NCBI GenBank assembly: GCA_011503125.2
Contig: WWBZ02000022.1
Span: 4,030,001 to 4,094,000, forward strand
Reading direction: 5' to 3'
Source of the DNA: Botryosphaeria dothidea
Lineage: Eukaryota > Ascomycota > Dothideomycetes > Botryosphaeriales > Botryosphaeriaceae
DNA length: 64,000 nt
Part shown: piece by piece, positions 41,101 to 46,716 of the stretch
How the letters are laid out: each line of letters opens with the position of its first letter
Position numbering within the stretch: position 1 is the stretch's first letter
Notes under the pieces: model-generated
Seen by the model: the letters and a program-made list of their open reading frames with translations, nothing else
What the model was told of the DNA's origin: nothing
The model's database searches: none
Made by a program: the position numbers and the translations under genes

Positions 41101-42501
41101 AGTGCAGCCCCAGCTTTATCCAGTGCAGCACCGGCGCTGTCCAGTGTAGCTCCAGCACTGTCCAGCCCAGCACCAGCTTTATCCAGCGCCGTCAACAGCA
41201 ACCCTCTGGCTGGCATTGGTGGCCTCTTTAGCGCTCTGGCACCACAACAAGCAGCGTCAAGTACCCCTGGGTCCGCATCAACTCTCCCATCTGCGGTGCC
41301 TTCAAGCAGCGTCAACGCTCCTGCAGCATTCAGCAGCAACCCCGCGGCAGCGCTTCCGAGCAGTAGCCCGGTGGCTGCTGTCCCAAGCTCTAGCCCGGCT
41401 GCTGCGCTCCCAAGTAGTAACTCGGTGGCAGCTATCCCAAGCTCTAGCCCTGCGGCTGCTATCCCAAGCAGCAACCCTGCGCCAGCTCTTCCAAGCAGCA
41501 ACCCCGCTGCAGTCCTCCCAAACAGCAACCCAGCAGCCGCTGTCCCAAGTAGTAACCCTGCTGCAATTCTCCCAAGCAGCAACCCAGCTGCTGTCCTCCA
41601 GAGCAGCAGCCCTGCGGTCGCGCTTCCGAGCAGCAGTCCCGCGGCAGCCCTTCCAGGCAGTAACCCTGATTCAGCCCTCCAAAGCAGCAGCCCAGCAGCT
41701 GCTCTAAGCCATTCAAGCAGTCCTTCGGCGTCAGCATCAGGCTCGGCATCCGTATACGTCGCGCCCGTTGCATCTGCGGTCCAGAGCTCCCCAGCCGCCG
41801 TGTCAAGCAATCCCGTGGCGAGCAACCCCATCGGCAATCTCCTGAGTCCCGTCTTGAGCTCCGGCGGTGGTGCGGCTCAAACGAGTGCTGCTGCTGCTCC
41901 GAGTAGCGCAACCGCGGCAGTGCCCAGCAGCAGTGCCCCCGCAGTTCTCGCAAGCAGCAACGCGCCGGCGGCCGCGCCCAGCAGCTCTCCTGCGGTCCAG
42001 CCGCCGAGCAGCGCCCCTGCAGCTCCCCCCTCCAGCGCCGCCCCAACGAGCGTCCGCAGCAGCAGCTCCGAGGCGCCCTACCTCGTCTCCGCCTCCGCCG
42101 GCGCCTCCGCCGGCCCCGCTCAGCAGCAGTCCTCTGCCGCCGCCACCGCAGCATCGGTCTCGGGATCCGCGGTCGTCGGAGCAGGTCAATCGTCGGCGCC
42201 CAACGCCCAGAGCAGCAGCGCGGCCGCCGTACTTTCGTCGTCTCTGCGAAGCAGCGGCAGCAGCGTCGCGGCCGTTCCCACGAGCAGCTCGGTCGCGCCG
42301 GCAGTCTCTCCAAGCAGCAGCTCCGTCACTCCGGCTCTGTCTCCCACCAGCAGCTCGGTCGCTCCGTCTACGCTGTTGACTACGACAAGGCCGGCATCGT
42401 CGTCCAGCACCGCAGCCGCCACTAGTGTGAGACTGAGCTCTACGGTGACGACTTCGTCTCGGGCGGCCACTGGTAGTGGTCTTCTGGGGCTTCCGATTTG
42501 A
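29182..42501 (+). CDS. Giant secreted Ser/Leu/Pro repeat protein (4,439 residues)
   Basis: One uninterrupted frame of 13.3 kb. The N-terminus (MILRGLAAGLLVPFAAGG) is a putative signal peptide. A short unique domain follows with one Cys (FCAQNTIFAYAP) and Asn-X-Thr sites, then a Cys pair (SDCCGHEPD); I found no other cysteines. About residues 100-1200 are Ser-rich, mucin-like. From nucleotide 32.9 to 36 kb, units of about 29-33 residues repeat the theme LPLTLPTNVPLDSVISDLLG then ITTRLPSVS. At 36.4-36.9 kb the unit is PSNPVELSSLLSSLLPSLGL; at 37.2-37.7 kb LPSLGLPSGLPSEL; at 37.8-38.1 kb GLSTDAPLASAVSQLQNAPS; at 39.6-40.3 kb VGDALTNPAVLPSALSQ. The last 600 residues are Ala/Ser/Pro (SSNPAAALPSSSPAA). 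The tail GSGLLGLPI is too short for a normal GPI signal. No known enzyme or adhesin domain. A cell-wall, surface-coat or adhesive role is inference. Confidence 0.85.
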   Translation: MILRGLAAGLLVPFAAGGILQHRQAEAPYRVLEIDVNVEVVIQPVAIATFCAQNTIFAYAPSNLYTVTNAPTFVNTVVNATRTSRVTTYRTYGTERPSGLGPTSTGLPPGLSSTVTLRTIVLPSTNFPFPPTSSPSVSSLSASLSASSLVSSTLSSSTSSEPSDCCGHEPDSDSYVGSLSGTSSFPPESVSSSTQTLQSSASSYPATSSLSSSGQGSISLPSSSSSSSTYSTSLSSGQSFSGAPSSSSGLLESLSSYIFGTSSVTSLSSRSSPSSSSVFPSSSSLQSSYLSSTRGPSEPPTSAISSILSSSSSSEVSSSSYGLSTSGSVEPLSSEGTSSLVSSSNPGPVSSSSYGFSAGSSSEPPSSSSSSEVGPASSSGFGPSLSSSSEYLSSSVSSYSVSASSVSGSLSFPSSSTESLLSSSLFSGSSTVSPASSSLLSSSTPEPFSSSAGSTSVLSSFSSLLSASLESSSLGGSPSSSLPSSVSPLSSTVSGSSSFSSYPLTTSLPFSIISELASLSSYAPSTSSLSSVVSESISLSSNLPSIESLSSSLLFPSSVGTSSSNSPVSIVVSESISLSSYLPSSASSGSSLLFPSSLGLSSSLGLSSSLWLSSSNSPVSIEISESISLSSYLPSSASLSSSLLLPSSLGLSSSLGVSSSLGIFSSNSPVSSVISESILLSSNLPSSASLGSSLLLPSSSGVSSSNSASASVSSLSLISSPLSELVSSNLFGPSSSISGSPSLPTSASGPYSSSSFIASNELSSALSLPNVPSESYAPSSNQPSIPNLESSSLIPASSSVSSPSLSLPVSISVSASASASFSTLGSLSSSLSSESALSSSGVLSSLASNLGSISPSFTVSSESLSASSLPTGFSTVTLASVSSTSGIFSTLSSIIFGSSSSPTRSIQPSSVSSLLTGVSTVTVASQSTSILPVSSPFSSTNGLLSSLSAISGSLTVSESFSSLILPPVSSSTASIGASSLLSSSLPSLSQSVSTDLSLPFSSPISSSSGSVITGVPSPFSDLLSNSLGTPSSSGPSLISSPLLSVSGSTATGVSSSFSNLLSSSAGTPLSSGQSPVSSLLFSSSGSILTGVPSPFSDLLPNSLGTASSSDSLPVSSLIASLSAMTSASVSLPGSSLSLSISSTVLPTVSSLLQSLSVAPTDSAAISSLASILSSIYPSVSPTSVSVIIPTEVPTNLVSLSSVYSSYGYSLPISVSLSLPSITVPSITLSSITSPSISLSSLTGLPSSLPLESLGPQVSSLLSQVGGLTTALPLPVVSSLLSQVVSDLTRLPLPTISLPIDLSLSISLGLPSPTLPLPLPTLPLTALPSLPVMVPTSLPLDSLVSQLLGATSILNGLTSVSLPLTLPTSEPLDSVISGLLGATSLLGGLPSNVPVDSLVSDLLGITTRLPSVSLPLTLPTTVPLDSVISNLLGVTSLLGGLPTNVPLDSAISDLLGITTRLPSVSLPLTLPTSLPVDSLISELLGATSLLGVLPTSVPVNSLISQLLGATSLLGVLPTSVPLDSAISDVLGITTRLPSVSLPLTLPTNVPLDSVLSDLLGITTRLPSVSLSLSLPTGLPSVSLPLTLPTGLPSVSLPLTLPTGLPSLSLPLTIPTDVPLDSALSGLLSVSLSLSLPTSLPSLSLPLTLPTNVPLDSVISDLLGIATRLPSVSLPLTLPSVSLPLTVPSASLPLTLPSVSLPLTLPTGLPTNVALDSLLSGILSLPTGLSGVSLSLPLSLSLSLPTGLPSSVPIDSLLSGILGLPTQLSLPITLPTALPTNVALDSLVSDLLGVTSLLNGLSLSLPLTLPTSLPLTLPTSLPLTLPTSLPLTLPTSLPLTLPTGLPTNLPVNSLLSQLLGITSALSGVSLPITLPTTLPSNVPLDSLVSDLLGATSLLQSLSLSLTLPTGLPSVSFPSVSLPLTLPTSVAVDSLLSQLLGITTALPSVSLPLTLPTNVPVDSLVSQLLGITTALPSLPLPTGLPVQSVLSDLLGITTRLPALSASLPVDSVLSDLLGISTRLSGVSLPLTLPTGLPSLSVGLPLSLPTTSLPSLSLSLPSLSVGLPLSLPTVSLPSGLPSSIPLDSVISGLLSDVTSLLASLPSGLPTSVPLDSAISQLLGATSLLGALPTGLTSNVPLDSALSSLLGATSLLSGLPSGLPSNVPVDSLLSNLLGASSLLGSLSLNLPLPTNLLSSLPLPTVSAPLPSLSLPSVGLSLSGLAGVSLSLPTPSLPSLSVTLPTASIPSLPLSVGPLPTDAAGLSSAVGGVESAVSNLLSGLPGVPSSVLGDVSNILQSVLPTNPISAISALQSLLPTASLPLVSDLSVLQSILPTAPALSSLLGGLPSLPSALASNPAAVSSLLSRIGDVVSELPLSLPASIPSIGPITGVPSLSISLPSGLPSDLGVLSSASASLPLPSNPADLNSLLSSVLPSLGLPVPTGLPVPSNPIELSSLLSSLLPSLGLPTPTSLALPSNPVELSSLLGSLLPSLGVSLPTNPSDVSGALSSLLANPSLSDVLSNLPLPTSALPSLALPSNPVELSSLLDSVLPSLSLPVPTNPADVSGALSSLLANPSLGSVFSNLPTGVLPSDLQSLLQPSLSLTGLPSVAASLPLSLSLGLPTPSLPIGVSSALPIPSNPADLASLVSEIPALSSILPSVPIESLFTDAPALSSVLSQIEQLSLPLPTALGTGVPSLDLSSLSLAPPSEVLPSVGLPLPTESLSLDLSSLGLPSEGLPSLGLPSGLPSELPSLGLSSIELPLPSAGLPSLDLSSLGLLSEAPSLGLSSGALPSLGLPSNLAPSAGLPSEALPSLDLGLSLSLSPSLGLPSVGLPSAAVPSLGLPSTGPPSLQSTPDLGLPTDIASLESAVPSLLSSLPSGVSDLASLLPGLSTDAPLASAVSQLQNAPSAIASDLGSVFPGLSTDVPLASAVSQLLNLPSASDSDIASLLPVLSTNAPLASAVSQLQNAPSSLVADLASNLPLASQLSQVLQSLAPSGLPSLGLPTALSGVGLPSSAVPSLELSSLGLPGLPGLTALNPGASSGAVPNLPLSSDLDNSGISQIASLPSAGPELSELLSGPLPTILSSALPSVSAPALPTAVRSDLSAITAAPAASAVSELLSALPSALSSGPLDSALSDLVSDLASNPADLSSALQSLVSAIAPSNLPLASALTNLLSAPIALSTPSAGGLPSLGISIPLSISLSIPTLGGILAPSSAPVASLPTPVLQSPSVALPSDLSAPTDIDSTLPSDVLSALPSNALPSEVLPSNALPSNPAVSSVLNDVSQIIGQLPTAGVPTDNPLAIGSVVGDLQSLSSLANPTAGLDSLLPSELQSQLGPINSLLSQIAPVPTTLLTVTGIPSAISSALQELLSSSPVAVPSDLNELPSAAASLPASIDLSTLNPVASLLNPVLSPSVGIPLLSALIPGQSAPASLPAGISSPAPSLSNAESALPGVSGIDTDLSPLTELSNLPSVLPSITTPLDPLATLLSQVGDLLTNPNAVPSLLSQVVSGVGDALTDPNAVPSVLSGVGSNLAALPSVVVNPVLSNVGDALTNPAVLPSALSQIGNDLGGLSSALPGLGSLLQPPAALPSAGLPFAGLPSAGLPSAALPSEVTSLPVNPVSSALSDLGDALTNPVALPSALSELQSDINALPSNPVQSNINSALSDLGNALTNPAALPSALSQVGNQLSGLLTNPLGGLFSSPAAPTPSFAASSPGVPAASSLPAGISTALPASPSLPVSAGLPTEGLLSETPSAALPSDLDLSASIPASSEASLPSLGSSAAALSSLAGGLLPSSAASVAGGLTSASAIPLTDLLDALFSSSAPAGASSSPAVGGVSSPTALPLTSAAGGVLSSSSVAASNPLGSLVGGLLPGLLGSGVPAASSAPAVVSSPAISPSTAAASNPASVSVNVGLSVGVGPEGSGPAASSPAAQASVPGVSSVAAAPSVPAVSSVAPALSSAAPAVSSAAPGLSSAAPALSSAAPALSSVAPALSSPAPALSSAVNSNPLAGIGGLFSALAPQQAASSTPGSASTLPSAVPSSSVNAPAAFSSNPAAALPSSSPVAAVPSSSPAAALPSSNSVAAIPSSSPAAAIPSSNPAPALPSSNPAAVLPNSNPAAAVPSSNPAAILPSSNPAAVLQSSSPAVALPSSSPAAALPGSNPDSALQSSSPAAALSHSSSPSASASGSASVYVAPVASAVQSSPAAVSSNPVASNPIGNLLSPVLSSGGGAAQTSAAAAPSSATAAVPSSSAPAVLASSNAPAAAPSSSPAVQPPSSAPAAPPSSAAPTSVRSSSSEAPYLVSASAGASAGPAQQQSSAAATAASVSGSAVVGAGQSSAPNAQSSSAAAVLSSSLRSSGSSVAAVPTSSSVAPAVSPSSSSVTPALSPTSSSVAPSTLLTTTRPASSSSTAAATSVRLSSTVTTSSRAATGSGLLGLPI
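30972..31025 (+). repeat. Three 18-base tandem units in the giant gene
   Basis: The unit CCTAGGGCTTTCCAGCAG occurs three times, the third with one change (G to T, Gly to Trp). It encodes LGLSSS. Near-identity indicates recent local duplication. Confidence 0.9.
34609..34704 (+). repeat. Four 24-base tandem units in the giant gene
   Basis: Units of 24 bases beginning TCTCTACCTCTCACACT encode the octapeptide SLPLTLPT. Copies differ by only one to three bases, and a more diverged copy precedes them. This marks ongoing repeat expansion in the middle of the Leu-rich domain. Confidence 0.9.
41341..41710 (+). repeat. Degenerate 36-base-type tandem array, Ala/Pro/Ser tail
   Basis: About ten units of roughly 10-12 codons with the theme PSSNPAAAL or PSSSPAAA. 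Codons differ between units more than amino acids do, suggesting selection for the peptide. Confidence 0.75.
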
Positions 42502-43408
42502 TTGTGAGCGGATGACGCATGCTGTTTTCTGTTCTGATCTTCCTGTTGCACGGTATTGATGGATGTGGTATGAAAAATTGGGAAACGCAAAAAGCAAACG
42601 TCTTGTAATGGGATGAATAATGTTGTGGTTCTTTCGTGTGCAACAGTATTTGTTTTTCTATGCTCTTGCTCCGGATGACTATGGTCTGTTAAGTTTCTCT
42701 CTTTGAGTCATGTCGAGCCTGTTGTTACTGTTTAGCTGTAGATAATACATGTTGTTCAGGTCTCTACAATTTAATACTTGCCTCCAATCTCGGGCTTCTC
42801 TACTTCGAGGAGTATGCTGAGTGATGCGCCATGGTGATGATTCGACGACAAAGGCGAAACAACGTACACACGGTCAGGCTAGCCATTATCAACTCATCGA
42901 TCGACAATTCCTCCTTTGTTCTACGACAAGCGCATTGTTTCCGCTGTATCCCCCACATATGAACTCGGCGAATCCGTCCTGATCAACTCATCATCAAGCT
43001 CTTCTGCACGCACTGCTTGATTGACACTCCCACTGCCGACTCTACTTCGGCTCTACAGGCTATCTGCATACGACTTCTTACAAGAACACTTTATCCACAA
43101 TGTGCTCGGGAAATAAAAAAGTCCAAAAATGTCGCGCACCGCTCCCCAATGTGGCCTTCTGGATTTGCTGCCAATGCTTCCAAATGTGGGAGGGCAGGGT
43201 CACGCACCAATGCCTCATTGACGAGCACTATCCCTGTGGTAGTTGCATAGTCATCTATGAGTAAGGTGAAGAGTGAGATAGATCATTGAGAGTAAGCGGA
43301 ATACCCAGGTAAGTTTGGAGCTAAAGTGCGGTTTCGAAGTTCTTGATGAGTATCAATAGCGCTTCATCGTTAAGAAATATCATTAACTCCATTATCTCTT
43401 AAAACATC

Positions 43409-43436
43409 TTTTTTTTTTGGGGGGGGGGGGGGGGGG
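43409..43436. repeat. T10G18 homopolymer junction
   Basis: Ten T are followed directly by eighteen G. Such a run is rare and error-prone, so exact length is uncertain. Confidence 0.85.
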
Positions 43437-43555
43437 AACTTGTGTGCGTGAAACGGTGACGAGGCGTTGTTTGGAGGGATACTGCATCCGACATTTAGCG
43501 CCAAATGCGAGATTCTTACCAACTGATTCCAAAAAAAAAATGTAATCAGCACTGC

Positions 43556-43642
43556 CATGGGTAGTAAAAGCATTCGTCCGGATGGGTTTGTTTCTTAGAA
43601 TGTAATACGCCCGCGTCCGGACGAATGCTTCTACTCCCTATG
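43556..43642. repeat. Inverted repeat, 27-base arms around a 33-base centre
   Basis: Left arm 43556-43582 and right arm 43616-43642 are reverse complements except for three mismatches; the inner 15 bases (AAGCATTCGTCCGGA) match perfectly. A small foldback element or solo terminal-repeat pair of a DNA transposon is possible. No target-site duplication is obvious. Confidence 0.8.
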
Positions 43643-44172
43643 AAGATATTTTTGTCGAAGGCCGTTGCAGCACCCCTTTAACGCTTAGCAACCTTAATTA
43701 ACTATGGCAGAACGGTGATGCAGAGGGTCTTCGCACACGAAGGATGGATGTATTGTGAGCGTTTCGAGGACTCGGAAGTTCTTCAAAGATACTTCGGAGT
43801 TCGCCTACGCATGACCCCACGATCACTTCGCAGCTACAAAGAGGAAGATTCATGTTGCGGCAAGCAACTGACCCGGAAGGCGAGCTCTGAAGGTCCTCTT
43901 GCATTTGTAAAATCGGTAATAGTAACTTGACATACTCTTGGATAAACCCAGTACCCTGAATGCTGCAAATCCCGCTCCCCAGCACTCAGTGCGCCGTTTT
44001 CGTCATCCTAGACCAAGAAAGTCCTCTCCAAACAATTTTCCAATGTTGTTCACAGTCTCATCTTCCCTGTATACCGCGCTCGGGCCACGCCAATCCTTCC
44101 GCCTCGCAAAAAATTTGTTTGTCAGCCGCCCACGCCCCCCAAGCCACGCAAAACAAAAAAATATGGGAATTG

Positions 44173-44245
44173 AGCCCAACGCGGGGGTCGAACCCGCAGC
44201 CTTGAGATTAAGAGTCTCACGCTCTACCGATTGAGCTAGCCGGGC
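44173..44245 (-). tRNA. tRNA-Lys (anticodon CTT)
   Basis: The 73-base minus-strand sequence folds as a cloverleaf: acceptor GCCCGGC with GTTGGGC (two G-U pairs), D-arm GCTC/GAGC, anticodon stem TGAGA/TCTCA with loop CTCTTAA, and T-arm GCGGG TTCGAAC CCCGC. Anticodon CTT (plus positions 44210-44212) reads AAG. There is no intron. The B box GGTTCGAACCC is consensus. CCA is not encoded, as expected in eukaryotes. Confidence 0.97.
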
Positions 44246-46716
44246 GGCTGTTGTAGGATGATCGAGTCATCTTACCGGTTGTTGATGATTAGGGAAATCA
44301 AACTTGGGTATATATACTCTAACAAAATGCTCATCCGGAATAATGCAACCTCAAGAACGATCCAAACACTGCCCTGAATGCGTTATGACAGTGCTAACTT
44401 GGGACTTGAAAATATTTTCTCTGGATTGGCAAGGAATTATTGGTTTTGGATTAGTGCATTTTACTCAAAAGCACATAGCAACGAAGTCAAATATAGAGGT
44501 GAACGTGAGTATTTTTCAGGCATGAGCTGGATGAGATGGGTCTTTTCTTTATAGCGACATCCTATGTCTTTTCCGAGATTCCGTCTCTTCATCATTTTTC
44601 ACGCCGAGCATAGTATTCGTGGACGCTCCATGGCTCATCACCAATTTTTCGCTCTTTACGATCACTGAGGTGAATCGTCTCTTTCTCAAATGCTTCATGT
44701 CCTTTCAAAAGTTCTATTTCTGCCCATGAGCCAATTTGGCTGAGGTCACTGTGCTCTCTAACTCGTGTCTCTCTATTGGTCCAGGAGCTGTTGCGAGTTG
44801 GCGCGGTAGACGCGGATGGGTCAGGTCTGCGTGGTAAAGTCAGGGTCGGCACGGGTCCGCATTGCTGGGAAATGTGGTGACTACCCTTTGGCATCTGATT
44901 TCTTGCACTGTGGCTGTGCTGGTCGTTGGCTTGAAGTGATTGGCGGGCCATCTGCAGTATCCTTGGAAGAGCGTAGACCACTGCTGCGGGGGTGATCATC
45001 GCGCGAAAAACTTCCGCACTCAGCTGGATCGAAGTATTAGCGAGATAGTTACATGAATACGGTAGCTCTTGCCTCTGTTAGATATTTTACCTGCTACGCT
45101 TGAGGCTTTGGAGTTGCGGTTGCTCCTCTCTCCAGTTGGTGCTATATGCTCGAGGTGTCTTGGTGCCATGCAGCAGTGGAATGACGAACTATGGATTCAG
45201 TCCGCCTCGCAAAATGTTCAGTAAAAAAGGAGAGTGATGTCGAACGCTCTTTCTCCATCCCGCGCGGTGAGGAGAGAAATTTATGTCCAACTGCTCACTC
45301 ATGTTGGCAGCGGCAGACCGGCAGACCGCGAACACCGCTCCGCTCATGCAACTGCATATTCTATCATGCTCGACCACTAACATGCCTCCAGAGCGCCTCC
45401 GAGACTCTACTCCCTCCCGCAGCAATGCAACAATGACCGCGTCCAAACACCCTGCAAGGCCAGGCAATTGTCGGGCCGCCGCGGACGGCTGGCCAGCGGC
45501 AACGCCGACTCCACGCCCAGAAGCCGCAAGAAATCTCCCATGAGGACCCAATAACGAGCTCCCACAACCCGTCCTTCTCCGCAAAATTCCAAGCTATCAT
45601 CATCATATCCCTGTCTGGAAGGGGCATGACCCGGGGCCAAAGAAGAAAACACGCGGAAGAGTTGACGCGCGATCGACGGCCGGTCAGGATGAGGACTGTG
45701 CCACCACAGCCACGCCACTTGCCTCCGATTCAACCTTCCCCAGGCAGGCGCCCAGGCAGCAGACCGCCCGCGTATGAGGAGGATCGGGGCCGCACAATTG
45801 ACGCCGGCATGTGCGAACGCGGCAAAGCCGATAACGCTGGGCCAATGGCATCCCGCAGAAACGCCCCCTTCTACAAGCAAGCAGGACCGGGAAAGCGGCG
45901 ACGGTTCGCAAGGCCAACTCTTTGCCTGCCGCGAGGCTGAACCGGTCCTGTGGCCGTGCGGGCTTTTCTCTTGCTGTGGCGCATGAGCGGTGTGGCTTTC
46001 CGACCTTCCTACTCGCAGCCCAACCCGATACACTTCGTCTAGAGTCTTTCTTGTTGAACTCCCACTTTCCTTTCTCGGCCGCTTCTCGCGATGCATCGCT
46101 GGCCCCGCTCTTTCTGAAGTTGCCGAGGTAGAGATTGTTGGGGCCATTGTATTTCATGTCACTCAGCTCTGCCATCTGATTGCGGACATGATTGAAATGA
46201 TCATATCAAACCCTTGAACATCTATCGGCCGAGGCATCAGAGTGAGAAGCCAAGGGTGGCAAACTGCACGTCGAAATGAATACTTGCGCGTAGTCCTGAA
46301 GGGCATTGCAGCCAGTCATCGTCGTGAATAATCACTTGATCGAGGATTTCCCCGGACGGAGATACCACAAGCAGGAATTGGTTTGAAATACTAGGATTTA
46401 TGGTTCAACTGGTCATCTGCATTCACCTGTAAGGCAGCAACTCAGTTCAAAGGAAATCGGTGTGCCTGAGTTGATCTGTCTCCTCCCCTCTTCTGCAACC
46501 CAGAGCAACCGTCTCCAAAATGGCGCTCCCGCGGTGCGGCCTTCCACTTCCCAGTCTTACCATCAGCGCCATGGATTAGTCTCGACTCCCTTTCTTCTCA
46601 TAATCTTACACTGCGGAACTTTTGGTGGACCTCCTCCCATCCAATGTCTACCGTCTATTTACAAAAAATATTGGAGCAGGGACGTTGGTGGGCGCTCACT
46701 TGCATATGGTTCGCGC
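44246..46716. other. Poorly coding 2.5 kb with one weak gene candidate
   Basis: Apart from the weak candidate at 44592-44999, I see only doubtful frames. One on the minus strand from 46175 begins MAELSDMKYNGPNNLYLGNF and looks protein-like for about 50 residues before turning Arg/Cys-rich; it may be a first exon I could not complete. Confidence 0.4.
44592..44999 (-). CDS. Small hypothetical protein, 135 residues
   Basis: Open frame starting MITPAAVVYALPRILQMARQ, possibly a short amphipathic or mitochondrial-type N-terminus. The centre is Ser/Thr/Pro/Arg-rich, and a charged, regular C-terminus (SWAEIELLKGHEAFEKETIH, DEPWSVHEYYARREK) looks selected rather than random. No family recognised. It may be the last exon of a larger gene, since an upstream minus-strand frame begins at 46175. 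Supported only by composition. Confidence 0.4.
   Translation of the reverse strand: MITPAAVVYALPRILQMARQSLQANDQHSHSARNQMPKGSHHISQQCGPVPTLTLPRRPDPSASTAPTRNSSWTNRETRVREHSDLSQIGSWAEIELLKGHEAFEKETIHLSDRKERKIGDEPWSVHEYYARREK

Larger units (their letters stand above)
42502..44172. other. Gene-free flank with simple repeats
   Basis: 3' flank of the giant gene and upstream sequence of the tRNA. It includes a T10G18 homopolymer, an A10 run and an inverted repeat listed separately. The frames at 43698-43985 and 43715-43930 are short and unsupported. Confidence 0.55.

Noticed and set aside
35526..41837. Further antisense frames (for example 36105-37172, 39171-39836, 40977-41837)
   Set aside because: Same cause: shadows of repetitive Ser/Leu/Pro/Ala codons.
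45407..46147. 246-codon minus frame
   Set aside because: Irregular Arg/Cys/Trp-rich composition without motif; looks like chance in GC-rich DNA.
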